Shown one piece after another: positions 1 to 9,884 of a stretch of DNA of 64,000 nt (its first letter is position 1; each line of letters starts with the position of its first letter). Origin of the DNA: Methylobacterium sp. FF17 (GTDB taxonomy: Bacteria; Pseudomonadota; Alphaproteobacteria; Rhizobiales; Beijerinckiaceae); assembly GCF_025813715.1 (NCBI RefSeq), contig NZ_CP107532.1, forward strand, positions 3,426,001 through 3,490,000, written 5' to 3'. The notes beneath the pieces were generated by a model. That model worked only from the letters and a program-made list of their open reading frames with translations. It ran no database searches and had not been told where the DNA came from. Position numbers and translations under genes: made by a program.

Positions 1-1184
1 GTATCGTCGCGCTGATGATGGCGGTCACGGCGATCTCCATCGACAACCTGCTGCCGGCCTTCCCGGCGATCCAGGCCCAGTTCGGCGTGCCCGACGCCAA
101 CAGCCTCCAGCTCCTCGTCTACGTCTACATGATCGGCTTCGGGGCGGCGCAGATCGTCTACGGACCGCTCTCGGACACCTATGGCCGCCGCTCCGTCCTG
201 CTCGCGGGTCTGGCGATCTACGGTGTCGGGACCTGCCTCGCGATGGTGGCCCCGTCCTTCGGCTGGCTGCTCGCCGCGCGCGTCATCCAGGGCATCGGCG
301 CCGCGAGCGGCCGCGTCCTCTCCACCGCGATCGTGCGCGACCGCTTCGCCGGGCGCGAGATGGCGAGCGTGATGTCGCTCATCATGATGGTCTTCCTCAT
401 CGTGCCGATGATCGCGCCGGCCATCGGCGGGGCGATGCTGCTGTTCGGCTCCTGGATCTACGTCTTCGTCTCGATGCTGGCGCTCGCCGGCATCCTGATG
501 GTCTGGTTCAGCTGGCGGATGCCCGAAACGCTGCATCCGCAGTACCGGCGGCCCCTCTCGATCCGGGCCGTGGCGCAAGCGGTGGGGGTGACCTTCCGCA
601 ACCGCGTCGCGGTGGGTTACGCCACGGCGCTCGGCCTGCTCACCGGCTGCATCATGGGCTATGTCGGCTCCGCCCAGCAGGTGTTCGATACGGGGCTCTA
701 CCATCTCGGCGCCCTGTTCCCCCTGGCCTTCGGTCTCGTTGCCGGATCGATGGGCGCCGCAACCCTGGTCAATGCGCGCCTCGTGCGCCGCCTCGGGATG
801 CGGCCGCTCTCGCATGCGGGTCTGAGCCTGTTCGTCGTGGTGGCGGTCCTGCAGGTGGTGGTGGGCCTCGCCTATCACGGGCACCCGCCGCTCGCGGTGT
901 TCCTGTCGATCCTGGCGGCGAACCAGTTCCTCATCAGCTTCGCCATGCCGAACTTCAACGCGCTCGCCCTGCAGCCCCTCGGCGAGATCGCCGGCACCGC
1001 CTCGTCCTTCCTCGGGTTCTACACGACGATCCTGGGCGCATTCTGCGGCTACCTCATCGGGCAGGCCTTCGACGGATCGGTGCTGCCCATCGGCATCGGC
1101 TACGCGCTCCTCGGAAGCCTTGCCCTGGCGGTGGTCGCCTGGACCGAGCGCGGACGTCTGTTCCGGGGCGGCGTCTCCGGTTGA
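1..1184 (+). CDS. MFS multidrug exporter, Bcr/CflA type (5' end outside window)
   Basis: Twelve-helix major facilitator transporter, probably a drug/H+ antiporter in the inner membrane. The frame is open to the left edge and the residues before the first in-window ATG (15) read IVAL, continuing the first membrane helix, so the true start lies upstream. Helix 1 ends with the Bcr/CflA-like stretch SIDNLLPAFPAIQAQFG. The loop after helix 2 has the MFS motif A (GPLSDTYGRRSVLLAGL), and the helix-5-like segment has IVPMIAPAIGG, matching the antiporter motif C region of DHA1 proteins. About 390 residues are visible, close to the family's 390-410. Substrate cannot be inferred. It is followed by a separate DoxX-like gene with no overlap. 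Confidence 0.85.
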   Translation, partial: IVALMMAVTAISIDNLLPAFPAIQAQFGVPDANSLQLLVYVYMIGFGAAQIVYGPLSDTYGRRSVLLAGLAIYGVGTCLAMVAPSFGWLLAARVIQGIGAASGRVLSTAIVRDRFAGREMASVMSLIMMVFLIVPMIAPAIGGAMLLFGSWIYVFVSMLALAGILMVWFSWRMPETLHPQYRRPLSIRAVAQAVGVTFRNRVAVGYATALGLLTGCIMGYVGSAQQVFDTGLYHLGALFPLAFGLVAGSMGAATLVNARLVRRLGMRPLSHAGLSLFVVVAVLQVVVGLAYHGHPPLAVFLSILAANQFLISFAMPNFNALALQPLGEIAGTASSFLGFYTTILGAFCGYLIGQAFDGSVLPIGIGYALLGSLALAVVAWTERGRLFRGGVSG

Positions 1185-1262
1185 GGGCCGCGCGTCCTTA
1201 ACGCCGTCTTCAGCCCGTCCCCACAATGCTCCGCACCCGACTTCCCAGACGGAGCCCGATAC

Positions 1263-1775
1263 GTGACCGGCCGTGCCCAAGACGGAACGCTTCTCCTCGC
1301 GCGCCTGCTCCTTGCCGCTGCGCTCCTACCAACCGGCATCGCCCGCGCGCTGAACGTCTCGGGTTTCGCCCTGACGCTCGCCGGTACCGGCCTGCCGTCT
1401 CCGAACGCCGTCGCCACGGCCGCGGTGATCGTTCAGGTCTTCGGCCCCCTGGCCCTGATCCTCGGCGTGCTGCCGCGCCTCAGCGGCCTCGCGCTCGGGA
1501 TGTTCGTGGCGGTGATGGCCGTCCTGCTCCACCCCTTCTGGCAGTATCTCGGCCCGACCGCCGTCGCGGAGCGCACGCTGTTCCTCGCGGATCTCGGGCT
1601 GGCGGGCGGCTTCCTCCTCTACGCGATGACGGGCCCGGGGAACTGGAGCTGGATGGGCTGGCGGCAGGGCGCACGGATGCCCGGCAAGGCCGCCCCGGCC
1701 AAGCCGGCCGCGCGCGCGTCGGGCGCGAAGCCGAAGCGCTCCGCCGGACGCGGCCCCGTCCGGGCCGCCGCCTGA
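1263..1775 (+). CDS. DoxX-like small integral membrane protein
   Basis: A 170-residue protein with four hydrophobic segments (about residues 8-30, 48-68, 72-92 and 102-122) and a lysine/alanine/proline-rich soluble tail (about 135-170). The order of helices and the motif region VFGPLALILGVLPRLSGLAL resemble the DoxX/SURF4-like family, whose members are small four-helix membrane proteins often tied to redox or stress. The start is GTG at 1263; no ATG is suitably placed. The basic tail of about 35 residues is longer than usual for DoxX and may be a cytoplasmic anchor. Convergent with the MFS gene that follows (stop at 1780), only 4 bases apart. Function unknown. Confidence 0.6.
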   Translation: MTGRAQDGTLLLARLLLAAALLPTGIARALNVSGFALTLAGTGLPSPNAVATAAVIVQVFGPLALILGVLPRLSGLALGMFVAVMAVLLHPFWQYLGPTAVAERTLFLADLGLAGGFLLYAMTGPGNWSWMGWRQGARMPGKAAPAKPAARASGAKPKRSAGRGPVRAAA

Positions 1776-1779
1776 GACC

Positions 1780-3195
1780 CTACGGTGTCGCGGTCGGGGG
1801 CTCCTCGGCGAGGCGGCGCTGCCCCGAGACCTCGGCCCCGGCATCGGGCCGGAGTCGGCGGAAGGCAAGGAACGAGGCCAGCGAGATCGCCGCGACGGTG
1901 AAGAACGCCGGCCCGAAATCGCCGGCCTCGATCTCGTGGCGCCCCTGGGCCGCGGCGGATGCCTCGAGCGCCAGGGCGCCGATGGACACCCCGAGGCTGA
2001 GGGAGAGCTGCTGGGCGACGCTCGCGAGGCTCGTGGCCGCGCTCATCGCGCGCGTGTCGAGTTCGGCGTACGCGATCGCGTTCACGCAGGTGAACTGCAG
2101 CGAGCGCACGCAGCCCCCGAGCAGCAGCGCGCAGACGATGAGCGCGTGCGGGGTCTCGGCGGTGAAGAGCCCGTTGACGGCCAGGAAGCCGGAGGCGACC
2201 ACCGCGTTGACTAGCATCACGCGCCGGAACCCGTAGGTCCGCAGGATGCGGGGCCCGATGATCTTGATCAGCAGGGCCCCGGCCGCCGCCGCGAAGGTGA
2301 GAAGGCCCGATTGCAGCGGGTCGAGGCCGAACCCGATCTGCAGCATCAGCGGCAGCAGGAAGGGAATTGCACCGGTACCGATGCGGAACAGGCTGCCCCC
2401 CGTCACGGCGGCCCGGAAGGTCGGGTAGGACAGGAGGTCGAGCCGGATCACCGGGTGGGCGACGCCGCGCGAATGCCGCAGGTAGAGCGCCAGCAGGACG
2501 ATGCCCGCCGCGAGGCATCCCCACGATACGCCGTTCGGCAGCAGATGGCGCCCCGTCGAGGCGATGCCCAGCATCAGCGCGGCGAGGCCGAGCCCCGAGA
2601 GCAGGAAGCCCAGGACGTCGAGGGGCGGGCGCTCCGCCTCGCGGACGTTCTCGAAATACAGGGTCGCCAGCACGATCCCGGCGATCCCGATGGGAATGTT
2701 GATGAAGAAGATCCAGCGCCAGTCGAGATAGGTCGTGATCAGGCCGCCCAGCGGTGGGCCCATGATCGGCCCGATCAACGCGGGGATCGTCAGATAGGCC
2801 AGGGCGCTGACGAGTTCGGCCTTCGGCACGCTGCGCAGGATGAGGAGGCGACCCACCGGCACCATCATGGCCCCACCGAGTCCCTGCAGGAAGCGGGCGC
2901 CGACGAAGCCGGTCAACGAACTCGCGGCGGCGCAGGCGAGGGACCCCGCCATGAAGACGCCGAGCGCGATCCGGAACACCGTGCGCGTCCCGAACCGGTC
3001 CGCCGCCCAGCCGCTGATGGGGATGAAGATCGCGAGGCTCACGAGATACGCCGTCAGGGCGAGCTTAAGGGCGATCGGATCCTCGCCGAGGCTCCGGGCG
3101 ATGGTGGGAAGGGCGGTAGCGATGACCGTCGCGTCGGTATTCTCCATGAACAGGGCCGTCGCGACGACGAGGGGGACGATCTGGGAGGCACGCAT
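1780..3195 (-). CDS. MFS transporter, DHA2 (EmrB/QacA) type, 14-helix
   Basis: Drug:H+ antiporter-like inner-membrane exporter of about 471 residues when started at the ATG at 3195. The reading frame is open further upstream to 3372, but those residues are polar and unlike a transporter. The chosen start gives MRASQIVPLVVATALFMENT, followed by the DHA2 helix-1 signature D-ATVIATALPTIARSLG. Motif A is present as GWAADRFGTRTVFR, and the helix-5 motif reads GPIMGPPLGGLI. Helices are spread over the whole length, consistent with 14. Transcribed towards the DoxX-like gene. No regulator or membrane-fusion partner is adjacent, so the substrate is open. Confidence 0.85.
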   Translation of the reverse strand: MRASQIVPLVVATALFMENTDATVIATALPTIARSLGEDPIALKLALTAYLVSLAIFIPISGWAADRFGTRTVFRIALGVFMAGSLACAAASSLTGFVGARFLQGLGGAMMVPVGRLLILRSVPKAELVSALAYLTIPALIGPIMGPPLGGLITTYLDWRWIFFINIPIGIAGIVLATLYFENVREAERPPLDVLGFLLSGLGLAALMLGIASTGRHLLPNGVSWGCLAAGIVLLALYLRHSRGVAHPVIRLDLLSYPTFRAAVTGGSLFRIGTGAIPFLLPLMLQIGFGLDPLQSGLLTFAAAAGALLIKIIGPRILRTYGFRRVMLVNAVVASGFLAVNGLFTAETPHALIVCALLLGGCVRSLQFTCVNAIAYAELDTRAMSAATSLASVAQQLSLSLGVSIGALALEASAAAQGRHEIEAGDFGPAFFTVAAISLASFLAFRRLRPDAGAEVSGQRRLAEEPPTATP

Positions 3196-3505
3196 GCGCG
3201 GGGATATAGGCGACCGCGCGCCGCTCGGATGCCCTGCCGTCATCGAAAGCCGAACGCGATTCGTACGCGGGCCGACAATTTTCATGAGGTCGCCGGATGA
3301 AAGGGGCCATGCCCAACGTGCAGGGCGCATGGCCGAATCCGCCGTGGCTCTGCGGCCACATCGGACCGGCAACCGACCCGGGCGGCCCCGGGCGGCGTTT
3401 CACACGGTTCCCGGAGCCGCTAAGCTCGCCCTACGTTTCGGTCGACGCATGCCCCTTCGGCGGGATGACGCACGGCCGCTGATCCAGTGCCTGAGAAAGT
3501 CATCG

Positions 3506-4408
3506 ATGCGTCCGAGGTTCGAACATCGTCGCAGGTTGCCGGGGATCGCCGCATCCGCCGCCCTCGGCCTCGCCGTCGCGGGCTGCGGCACGGTGGTGCT
3601 CACCGAGACCGGCGTGCTGACCCGGTACGACCACCTCGCCTCCAGCGACGAGACGGCCAGTTCCTCGCGGATCTTCGTCGATCCCGCCGCGCTCGCCGCC
3701 ACCCGCACCGTGCGCATCGTGCCCACCAGCTTTCCCGAGGGGGTGGCACCGGGCCTGACCCCGGCGGAGCGCAAGCTCGTGGCGAACGCGGCCGACCGGG
3801 CGCTCTGTTACGAACTCTCCCTGCGCTACGACGTCGTCTCCACGCGCAAGGCCGACCTGACGGTCCGCTCGGCCGTGACCCGGATCGACCTTACCAACGT
3901 CCCGGCCGCCGGGGCCACGATCGCGACTTCGGCGGGCATCACCATCGCGTCGCAGCTCGGTGCCGGCTTCGCCACCACCGTCGGCCGCATCCCGATCCCG
4001 CGCATCCCGATCGGCCTGGGCAGCCTCACGGTGGAAGCCGAGGCGCTGGACGAGCGCAACCGGCAGCGCGCCGCGATGGTCTGGGGCGGGGCGACCAACG
4101 CCTTCACCAACCAGGCGCGGTTCTCGCCGGCCAGCGACGCCTACGACCTCGCGGGCGAGTTCGGGCAGGATTTCGGGTTCTACCTCGCCACCGGGCAGGA
4201 CCCGTTCAAGGCGCCGCTCACCCTGCCGACATACGATCGCGTCCGCGTCACCACGCTGGGTGAAGCACCGCTGGACCCGGATTGCGAGGCCTTCGGCCGC
4301 GCGCCCGGCCTCGATGGCATCCTCGGCGACTATGTCGGCGCCCCGCCGGACTGGACCGACAAGGGACCGGCCGAAGGGCTGCCCGGCGCTCCCCGGGCCG
4401 TGCGCTAG
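3506..4408 (+). CDS. DUF3313-like outer-membrane or periplasmic lipoprotein
   Basis: A 300-residue predicted lipoprotein. The start at 3506 gives a short basic N-terminus (MRPRFEHRRR), a hydrophobic stretch (LPGIAASAALGLAVAG) and a lipobox cysteine in VAGCG at about residue 27, so signal peptidase II processing is expected. The mature part contains a DUF3313-like core: YDHLASSDE, a segment around ADRALCYELSLRYDVV, then RKADLTVRSAVTRIDLTNV and a glycine-rich loop (IPIPRIPIGLGSLTVEAEA). DUF3313 proteins are uncharacterised lipoproteins, so no role is assigned. It precedes guaB by 165 bases on the same strand but no co-transcription signal was seen. Confidence 0.7.
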   Translation: MRPRFEHRRRLPGIAASAALGLAVAGCGTVVLTETGVLTRYDHLASSDETASSSRIFVDPAALAATRTVRIVPTSFPEGVAPGLTPAERKLVANAADRALCYELSLRYDVVSTRKADLTVRSAVTRIDLTNVPAAGATIATSAGITIASQLGAGFATTVGRIPIPRIPIGLGSLTVEAEALDERNRQRAAMVWGGATNAFTNQARFSPASDAYDLAGEFGQDFGFYLATGQDPFKAPLTLPTYDRVRVTTLGEAPLDPDCEAFGRAPGLDGILGDYVGAPPDWTDKGPAEGLPGAPRAVR

Positions 4409-6067
<1,659 letters not shown>

Positions 6068-6342
6068 TCTCGCCTGACGGTTCGATCCGCGTCAGTTCCT
6101 GCTTCGGTCGGTGCTGGCGCGGATAGACCTCGGCGCTGTAACCACGCACGATATCCGGGCGGTGCGAATTGCCTTCACAGGCGGGGGACTCCATCGCGGG
6201 GTACGGATGCTCTCCAGCGCCGTGATCCTGCGACGTCCCCTGAGCGGCAAATGCTTCCCCATCAACGTCATCGGCTGCGCGATGTTCGTCGCGCATCTCG
6301 GCCTCGTCATCCCGCAGGGGTGATCCGCGCGAAAGATCCGCC

Positions 6343-6774
6343 GTGACCGTGCAAGCCATACTGGCACCCGCCTTCGCGCAGGTGTTCCTCACCTTCGCGC
6401 TCCTGCTCTGGACCGGCCGGGCACGCCTCCGGGCCGTGCGGGGCGGGGACGCGAAGGGGCGGGAACTGACCCTGGGTCAGCGCAACTGGCCGGCGCCGGC
6501 CCAGCAGGCGGCCAACACGTTCTCGAACCAGTTCGAGTTGCCCGTCCTCTTCTACGTGCTGACCGGGTTCGCCCTGGCGACGCGAAAGGCCGACCTCGTC
6601 TTCGTCATCCTGGCCTGGGTCTTCGTGGCCTCGCGCATCCTGCATGCCGGGATCTATCTCACCTCCAACCACGTGCCGCACCGCTTCCAGGCCTACCTGG
6701 TCGGTTTCGTGGTGCTGCTGGCGATGTGGATCCTCTTCGCGATCCGAATTTTCCTCGCCCCGGTAGGCGTCTGA
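6343..6774 (+). CDS. MAPEG family membrane protein
   Basis: A 143-residue four-helix protein of the MAPEG superfamily (eicosanoid/glutathione-metabolism membrane proteins; bacterial members mostly uncharacterised). After helix 1 comes the loop with the family's N-Q-x-E type motif, seen as NTFSNQFELPVLFYVL, and then the helix VFVASRILHAGIYLT with the family's conserved R-x2-H (SRILHAGIY). The remaining helices are FQAYLVGFVVLLAMWILFAI. Start is GTG at 6343 (VTVQAILAP). The 275 bases between guaB and this gene hold no recognisable gene. It may conjugate glutathione or act on lipophilic peroxides, but nothing here shows the substrate. Confidence 0.75.
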   Translation: MTVQAILAPAFAQVFLTFALLLWTGRARLRAVRGGDAKGRELTLGQRNWPAPAQQAANTFSNQFELPVLFYVLTGFALATRKADLVFVILAWVFVASRILHAGIYLTSNHVPHRFQAYLVGFVVLLAMWILFAIRIFLAPVGV

Positions 6775-6847
6775 TGCAAGGCCGCGATGGATCGACGGGG
6801 GTCGCGTCCGTTACAGAAGACCGGTTGAAGAAGCGAAGGACCTGACC

Positions 6848-7795
6848 ATGCGCGTTCTCGTCGTCGGCGCCGGGGCCACCGGTGGATATTTCGGGGCGCG
6901 CCTGGCCGAGGCCGGTCGCGACGTGACCTTCCTGGTCCGGCCCGCGCGCGCGGAGAAACTCGCCTCGGCCGGCCTCGTGGTGGAGAGCCCGCTCGGCAAC
7001 CTCCACCTGCCCGCGCCGCGGACCGTGACAGCCCGCGACCTCGCGGCGGGTGGAGGAAGCGGGTTCGACATCGTGCTCTTCTCCTGCAAGGCCTACGACC
7101 TCGACGCCGCCATCGCCGACGTGGCCCCGGCCGTCGGACCGGACACCGCGATCCTGCCGCTGCTCAACGGCATGCGCCACCTCGACGTCCTCGACGCGGC
7201 CTTCGGGGCGGAACGGGTGCTCGGCGGCTCCTGCGCCATCGCGGCGACCCTCGGACCCGCTGGCGAGATCCGCCAGATGAACGCGCTCCACACGCTGACC
7301 TACGGCGAGCGCGCCGGTGGCCGTTCGGCGCGGGTCGAGGCCATCGAGGCCCTGATGCGGGGCGTCAACTTCCAGCCACGCCTCAGCGAGCACATGGTGC
7401 TGGAGATGTGGGAGAAGTGGAGCTTCCTGGCGACGCTCGCGGGCGCCACCTGCCTGATGCGCGCGACCATCGGTGACATCGTAGCATCGCCGGGCGGCCT
7501 GTCCTTCATCGAGGCGCTGATGGAGGAATGCCGGGGGATCGCCGAGGGGGCGGGCTACGCGCCCCGCCCGGAGGTGATGGCCAACACCCGCAAGACCCTG
7601 ACCACCGAGGGATCGGCCTTCACGGCCTCGATGCTGCGCGACATCGAGGGACGCGCGCGGATCGAGGCCGACCACATTGTCGGCGACCTGATCGCGCGGG
7701 CGCCGGACACGGTCGCGCACCCGATGCTCGACCGCGTCTACACCCACCTCAAGGCCTACGAAGCCCGCCGAACCCGCGAGACCGCCGCTCAGTAG
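6848..7795 (+). CDS. Ketopantoate reductase family (PanE/ApbA-like) oxidoreductase
   Basis: NADP-dependent 2-hydroxyacid dehydrogenase fold of 315 residues, the usual family length. The N-terminus has the Rossmann nucleotide loop VVGAGATGGYFGARLAEAG (residues 5-23) and the early arginine (FLVRPARAEKL) typical of NADPH use. The catalytic lysine lies in CKAYDLDAA (about residue 81), and the C-terminal domain holds EMWEKWSFLATLAGATCL and the helical stretch GSAFTASMLRDIEGRARIEAD, matching PanE. Many genomes carry several paralogues, so it could make pantoate for coenzyme A or act on another 2-oxoacid. Its 3' end overlaps the small convergent lipoprotein gene by 7 bases. Confidence 0.8.
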   Translation: MRVLVVGAGATGGYFGARLAEAGRDVTFLVRPARAEKLASAGLVVESPLGNLHLPAPRTVTARDLAAGGGSGFDIVLFSCKAYDLDAAIADVAPAVGPDTAILPLLNGMRHLDVLDAAFGAERVLGGSCAIAATLGPAGEIRQMNALHTLTYGERAGGRSARVEAIEALMRGVNFQPRLSEHMVLEMWEKWSFLATLAGATCLMRATIGDIVASPGGLSFIEALMEECRGIAEGAGYAPRPEVMANTRKTLTTEGSAFTASMLRDIEGRARIEADHIVGDLIARAPDTVAHPMLDRVYTHLKAYEARRTRETAAQ

Positions 7796-7959
7796 CGCGG
7801 TCCGGGGGACGGAGGCGGCGACCCGTATTCGAGCTGGGTCTTGGCATCGAGGCGGCGCGGGGGCGGCGCCGAGAGGTCGGGGGCGGCCGGAGCCGTGGAG
7901 CAGGCCGCGACGGCGAGCAGGAGAAGGCCGGCGACGGTGAAGTGGATGACGGACGACAT
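7789..7959 (-). CDS. Very small lipoprotein (56 residues)
   Basis: Reading the minus strand from the ATG at 7959 gives 56 codons ending in TGA at 7789. The protein starts MSSVIHFTVAGLLLLAVAAC, with a clear signal peptide and a lipobox (VAAC, cysteine 20). A short proline-rich mature part follows (APAAPDLSAPPPRRLDAK and PPPSPGPRY). Small proline-rich lipoproteins of this kind occur widely in Rhizobiales with no known role. The gene is convergent with the ketopantoate-reductase-like gene and overlaps its stop by 7 bases. An AGAGAA stretch lies just upstream of the start. The signal-peptide logic is what makes it credible despite its size. Confidence 0.65.
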   Translation of the reverse strand: MSSVIHFTVAGLLLLAVAACSTAPAAPDLSAPPPRRLDAKTQLEYGSPPPSPGPRY

Positions 7960-8110
7960 GGGGTTCTCTAAAGCTCCGGATCACCGCTCCGCGCGGCACC
8001 GTCGCACAGGCTCGTCCCCGAACACGCCCGAAGCTCGGCCGTAATGTGACCGGTCACCGCCCGAAGCGTGACCGTATCGCGGCGCCCACCGCCATTCCGA
8101 GGATCTCGCC

Positions 8111-9412
8111 CTGACCCCCCCCGCCCGACTCTCCGCCGCCATCGAGGTTCTCGCCGACATCGCCGCGCGCCGCCGCCCCGCCGCCGACGCCCTGAAGGAT
8201 TGGGGCCTCGCGCATCGCTTCGCCGGGTCCGGCGACCGCGCCGCCATCGCGAGCCTCGTCTATGATGCACTTCGCCGCCGTGCCTCGGCCGCCTGGATCA
8301 TGGGGGACGAGAGCCCGCGCAGCCTCGTCATCGGGATGCTGCGGCTCCAGTACGGACGCGCCGCGCCCACCATCGCGGAGATGTTTACGGGCGAGCGCTT
8401 TGCGCCCGAGCCCCTGACCTCGGTCGAGCAGCAGCGCCTGACGGTAGGGACGCTCGACGATGCACCCCTTCACGTTGTCGGAGACGTGCCCGGATGGGTG
8501 CTGCCGTCTCTGGAAACCACGTTCGGTGAGGCGACTCGTGACGAATTGCGGGCTTTGGCCCGGCGCGCGCCCCTCGATATCCGCGTGAACACCCTGAAGC
8601 GCAGTCGGGCGGACGCGCAGGCCGGCCTCGCTCATCTGGCGCCGGTTCCCACGCCGCATGCGCCGAACGGCCTGCGGATTCCCCTCGGCGAGGACGGGCG
8701 CGGCCCCGCCCTGCACGTGGAGCCCGAATTCATCGACGGCTGGTACGAGATCCAGGACGAGGGATCGCAGCTCGCGAGCCTGCTCAGCGGCGCGCGGTCC
8801 GGCGAGACCGTCATCGACCTCTGCGCGGGCGGCGGCGGCAAGACCTTGAGTCTCGCGGCCCAGATGGGCAATGCCGGCCGCCTCATCGCCAGCGATGACG
8901 ATCCACGCCGGCTTGCCCCGATCCACGAGCGCCTTCGCCGGGCTGGGGCCACGGCCGAGATCCGCACGCCCCGCGCCGGCAAGGCCCGCACCGACGTCCT
9001 GGCCGACCTCGACGGGACCGCCGACCGGGTGCTCGTGGACGCGCCCTGCACCGGCTCCGGCACCTGGCGTCGCAACCCGGACGCCAAGTGGCGGATGCGC
9101 CCGAACGCCCTCGACACCCGGATCACAGACCAGGCCGCCGTGCTCGACCGGGCCGCACGGCTGGTGCGGCCGGGCGGGCGGATCACCTACATCACCTGTT
9201 CGCTCCTGCCCGAGGAGAACGATGCCGCGGTGGCCGGCCTACTCCGCCGCCGTCCCGAGGACTTCGCTGTGGTCGGCGCCGGATCGGTCCTGGCCGAGCG
9301 CGCGCCCGAGCTCACAGCGTCCATCCGCCTGACGGATCACGGCCTGCAGATGAGTCCGGCCCTGACCGGCACCGACGGGTTCTACGTCGCGACGCTTCAG
9401 CGTCGGGGCTGA
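8111..9412 (+). CDS. RsmB/NOP family 16S rRNA (cytosine-C5) methyltransferase, probable CTG start
   Basis: SAM-dependent RNA m5C methyltransferase. Domain: SAM-binding VIDLCAGGGGKTLSLAAQMGN, the motif-IV cysteine in DAPCTGSGTWRRNPDAKW (Cys313) and the motif-VI nucleophile in TYITCSLLPEEN (Cys363). Both catalytic cysteines are present. The first ATG in frame (8300) would cut off about 63 residues that read like a normal helical N-terminus (RLSAAIEVLADIAARRRPAA). The frame is open back to a stop at 8069 and contains no ATG, GTG or TTG in that stretch. A GAGGA ribosome site at 8099-8103 is placed 7 bases before CTG 8111. Hence a CTG start is the best reading, giving 433 residues. It lacks the NusB-like N-terminal domain of E. 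coli RsmB. Confidence 0.85.
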   Translation: MTPPARLSAAIEVLADIAARRRPAADALKDWGLAHRFAGSGDRAAIASLVYDALRRRASAAWIMGDESPRSLVIGMLRLQYGRAAPTIAEMFTGERFAPEPLTSVEQQRLTVGTLDDAPLHVVGDVPGWVLPSLETTFGEATRDELRALARRAPLDIRVNTLKRSRADAQAGLAHLAPVPTPHAPNGLRIPLGEDGRGPALHVEPEFIDGWYEIQDEGSQLASLLSGARSGETVIDLCAGGGGKTLSLAAQMGNAGRLIASDDDPRRLAPIHERLRRAGATAEIRTPRAGKARTDVLADLDGTADRVLVDAPCTGSGTWRRNPDAKWRMRPNALDTRITDQAAVLDRAARLVRPGGRITYITCSLLPEENDAAVAGLLRRRPEDFAVVGAGSVLAERAPELTASIRLTDHGLQMSPALTGTDGFYVATLQRRG

Positions 9413-9418
9413 AACGAG

Positions 9419-9442
9419 ACATGGCCCCGCGAGGGGCCATGT
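9419..9442. terminator. Perfect 10-bp hairpin with GNRA loop between convergent genes
   Basis: ACATGGCCCC (9419-9428) pairs perfectly with GGGGCCATGT (9433-9442) around a GCGA tetraloop, a GNRA sequence. It lies 6 bases after the methyltransferase stop and about 50 bases beyond the end of the convergent small secreted gene. There is no T-run on the plus strand after it, so it may stop transcription weakly, act in both directions, or stabilise mRNA 3' ends. Confidence 0.55.
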
Positions 9443-9491
9443 CGGAGCGAACGATCACCGCGCCCGCTCTCAGGCGCAGCGGTGCTTGATC

Positions 9492-9719
9492 TCAGAAGCA
9501 GCGGCGCTTGCGCACCACGACCGTGCGGCCGAACGGCCCCCGGCGCTTGGTCACGACGGTCGTGCAGCGCGGTCCGCGGACCACGCGGCGCTCCACGATC
9601 CGGACCTGCTCGATTCCGTTCGCCGGCGCGATGCCGGTCGCGAAGGGCAGGGCGGAGGCCGAAGTGGTGCCGAGGCCCGTGAGGGCGAGGGCGGCGATCC
9701 CGAAGATGGTGGCTCTCAT
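9492..9719 (-). CDS. Small secreted basic protein (75 residues)
   Basis: The ATG at 9719 gives 75 residues: a signal peptide (MRATIFGIAALALTGLGTTS, with ASALP as the likely cleavage region) and a mature part of about 50 residues rich in arginine, lysine and valine (IEQVRIVERRVVRGPRC, KRRGPFGRTVVVRKRRCF). It has two cysteines. The alternating basic/valine pattern suggests short beta strands. A GGAGCCTCAG stretch sits upstream of the start. No family with known function is recognised. It is convergent with the methyltransferase gene and divergent from guaA. Confidence 0.6.
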   Translation of the reverse strand: MRATIFGIAALALTGLGTTSASALPFATGIAPANGIEQVRIVERRVVRGPRCTTVVTKRRGPFGRTVVVRKRRCF

Positions 9720-9884
9720 GGCTGAGGCTCCTGTTCGTTGCTGGGGGGGCACCGTCTCGCCCCACGACGATGAACAGGACGTTAAGGCGTTCGCGCTCCG
9801 AATCCCCAGCCCGATGCGGTTCGCGGGGCGGCTCTGCGGAGCGATCCGTTGCACGGGGCCGAGGCCTCGTCTAACTCCGGTTCC

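Noticed and set aside
2840..3505. Long open frame upstream of the DUF3313-like lipoprotein
   Set aside because: It runs antisense through the MFS gene and has shadow-type composition; the signal peptide and lipobox require the start at 3506.
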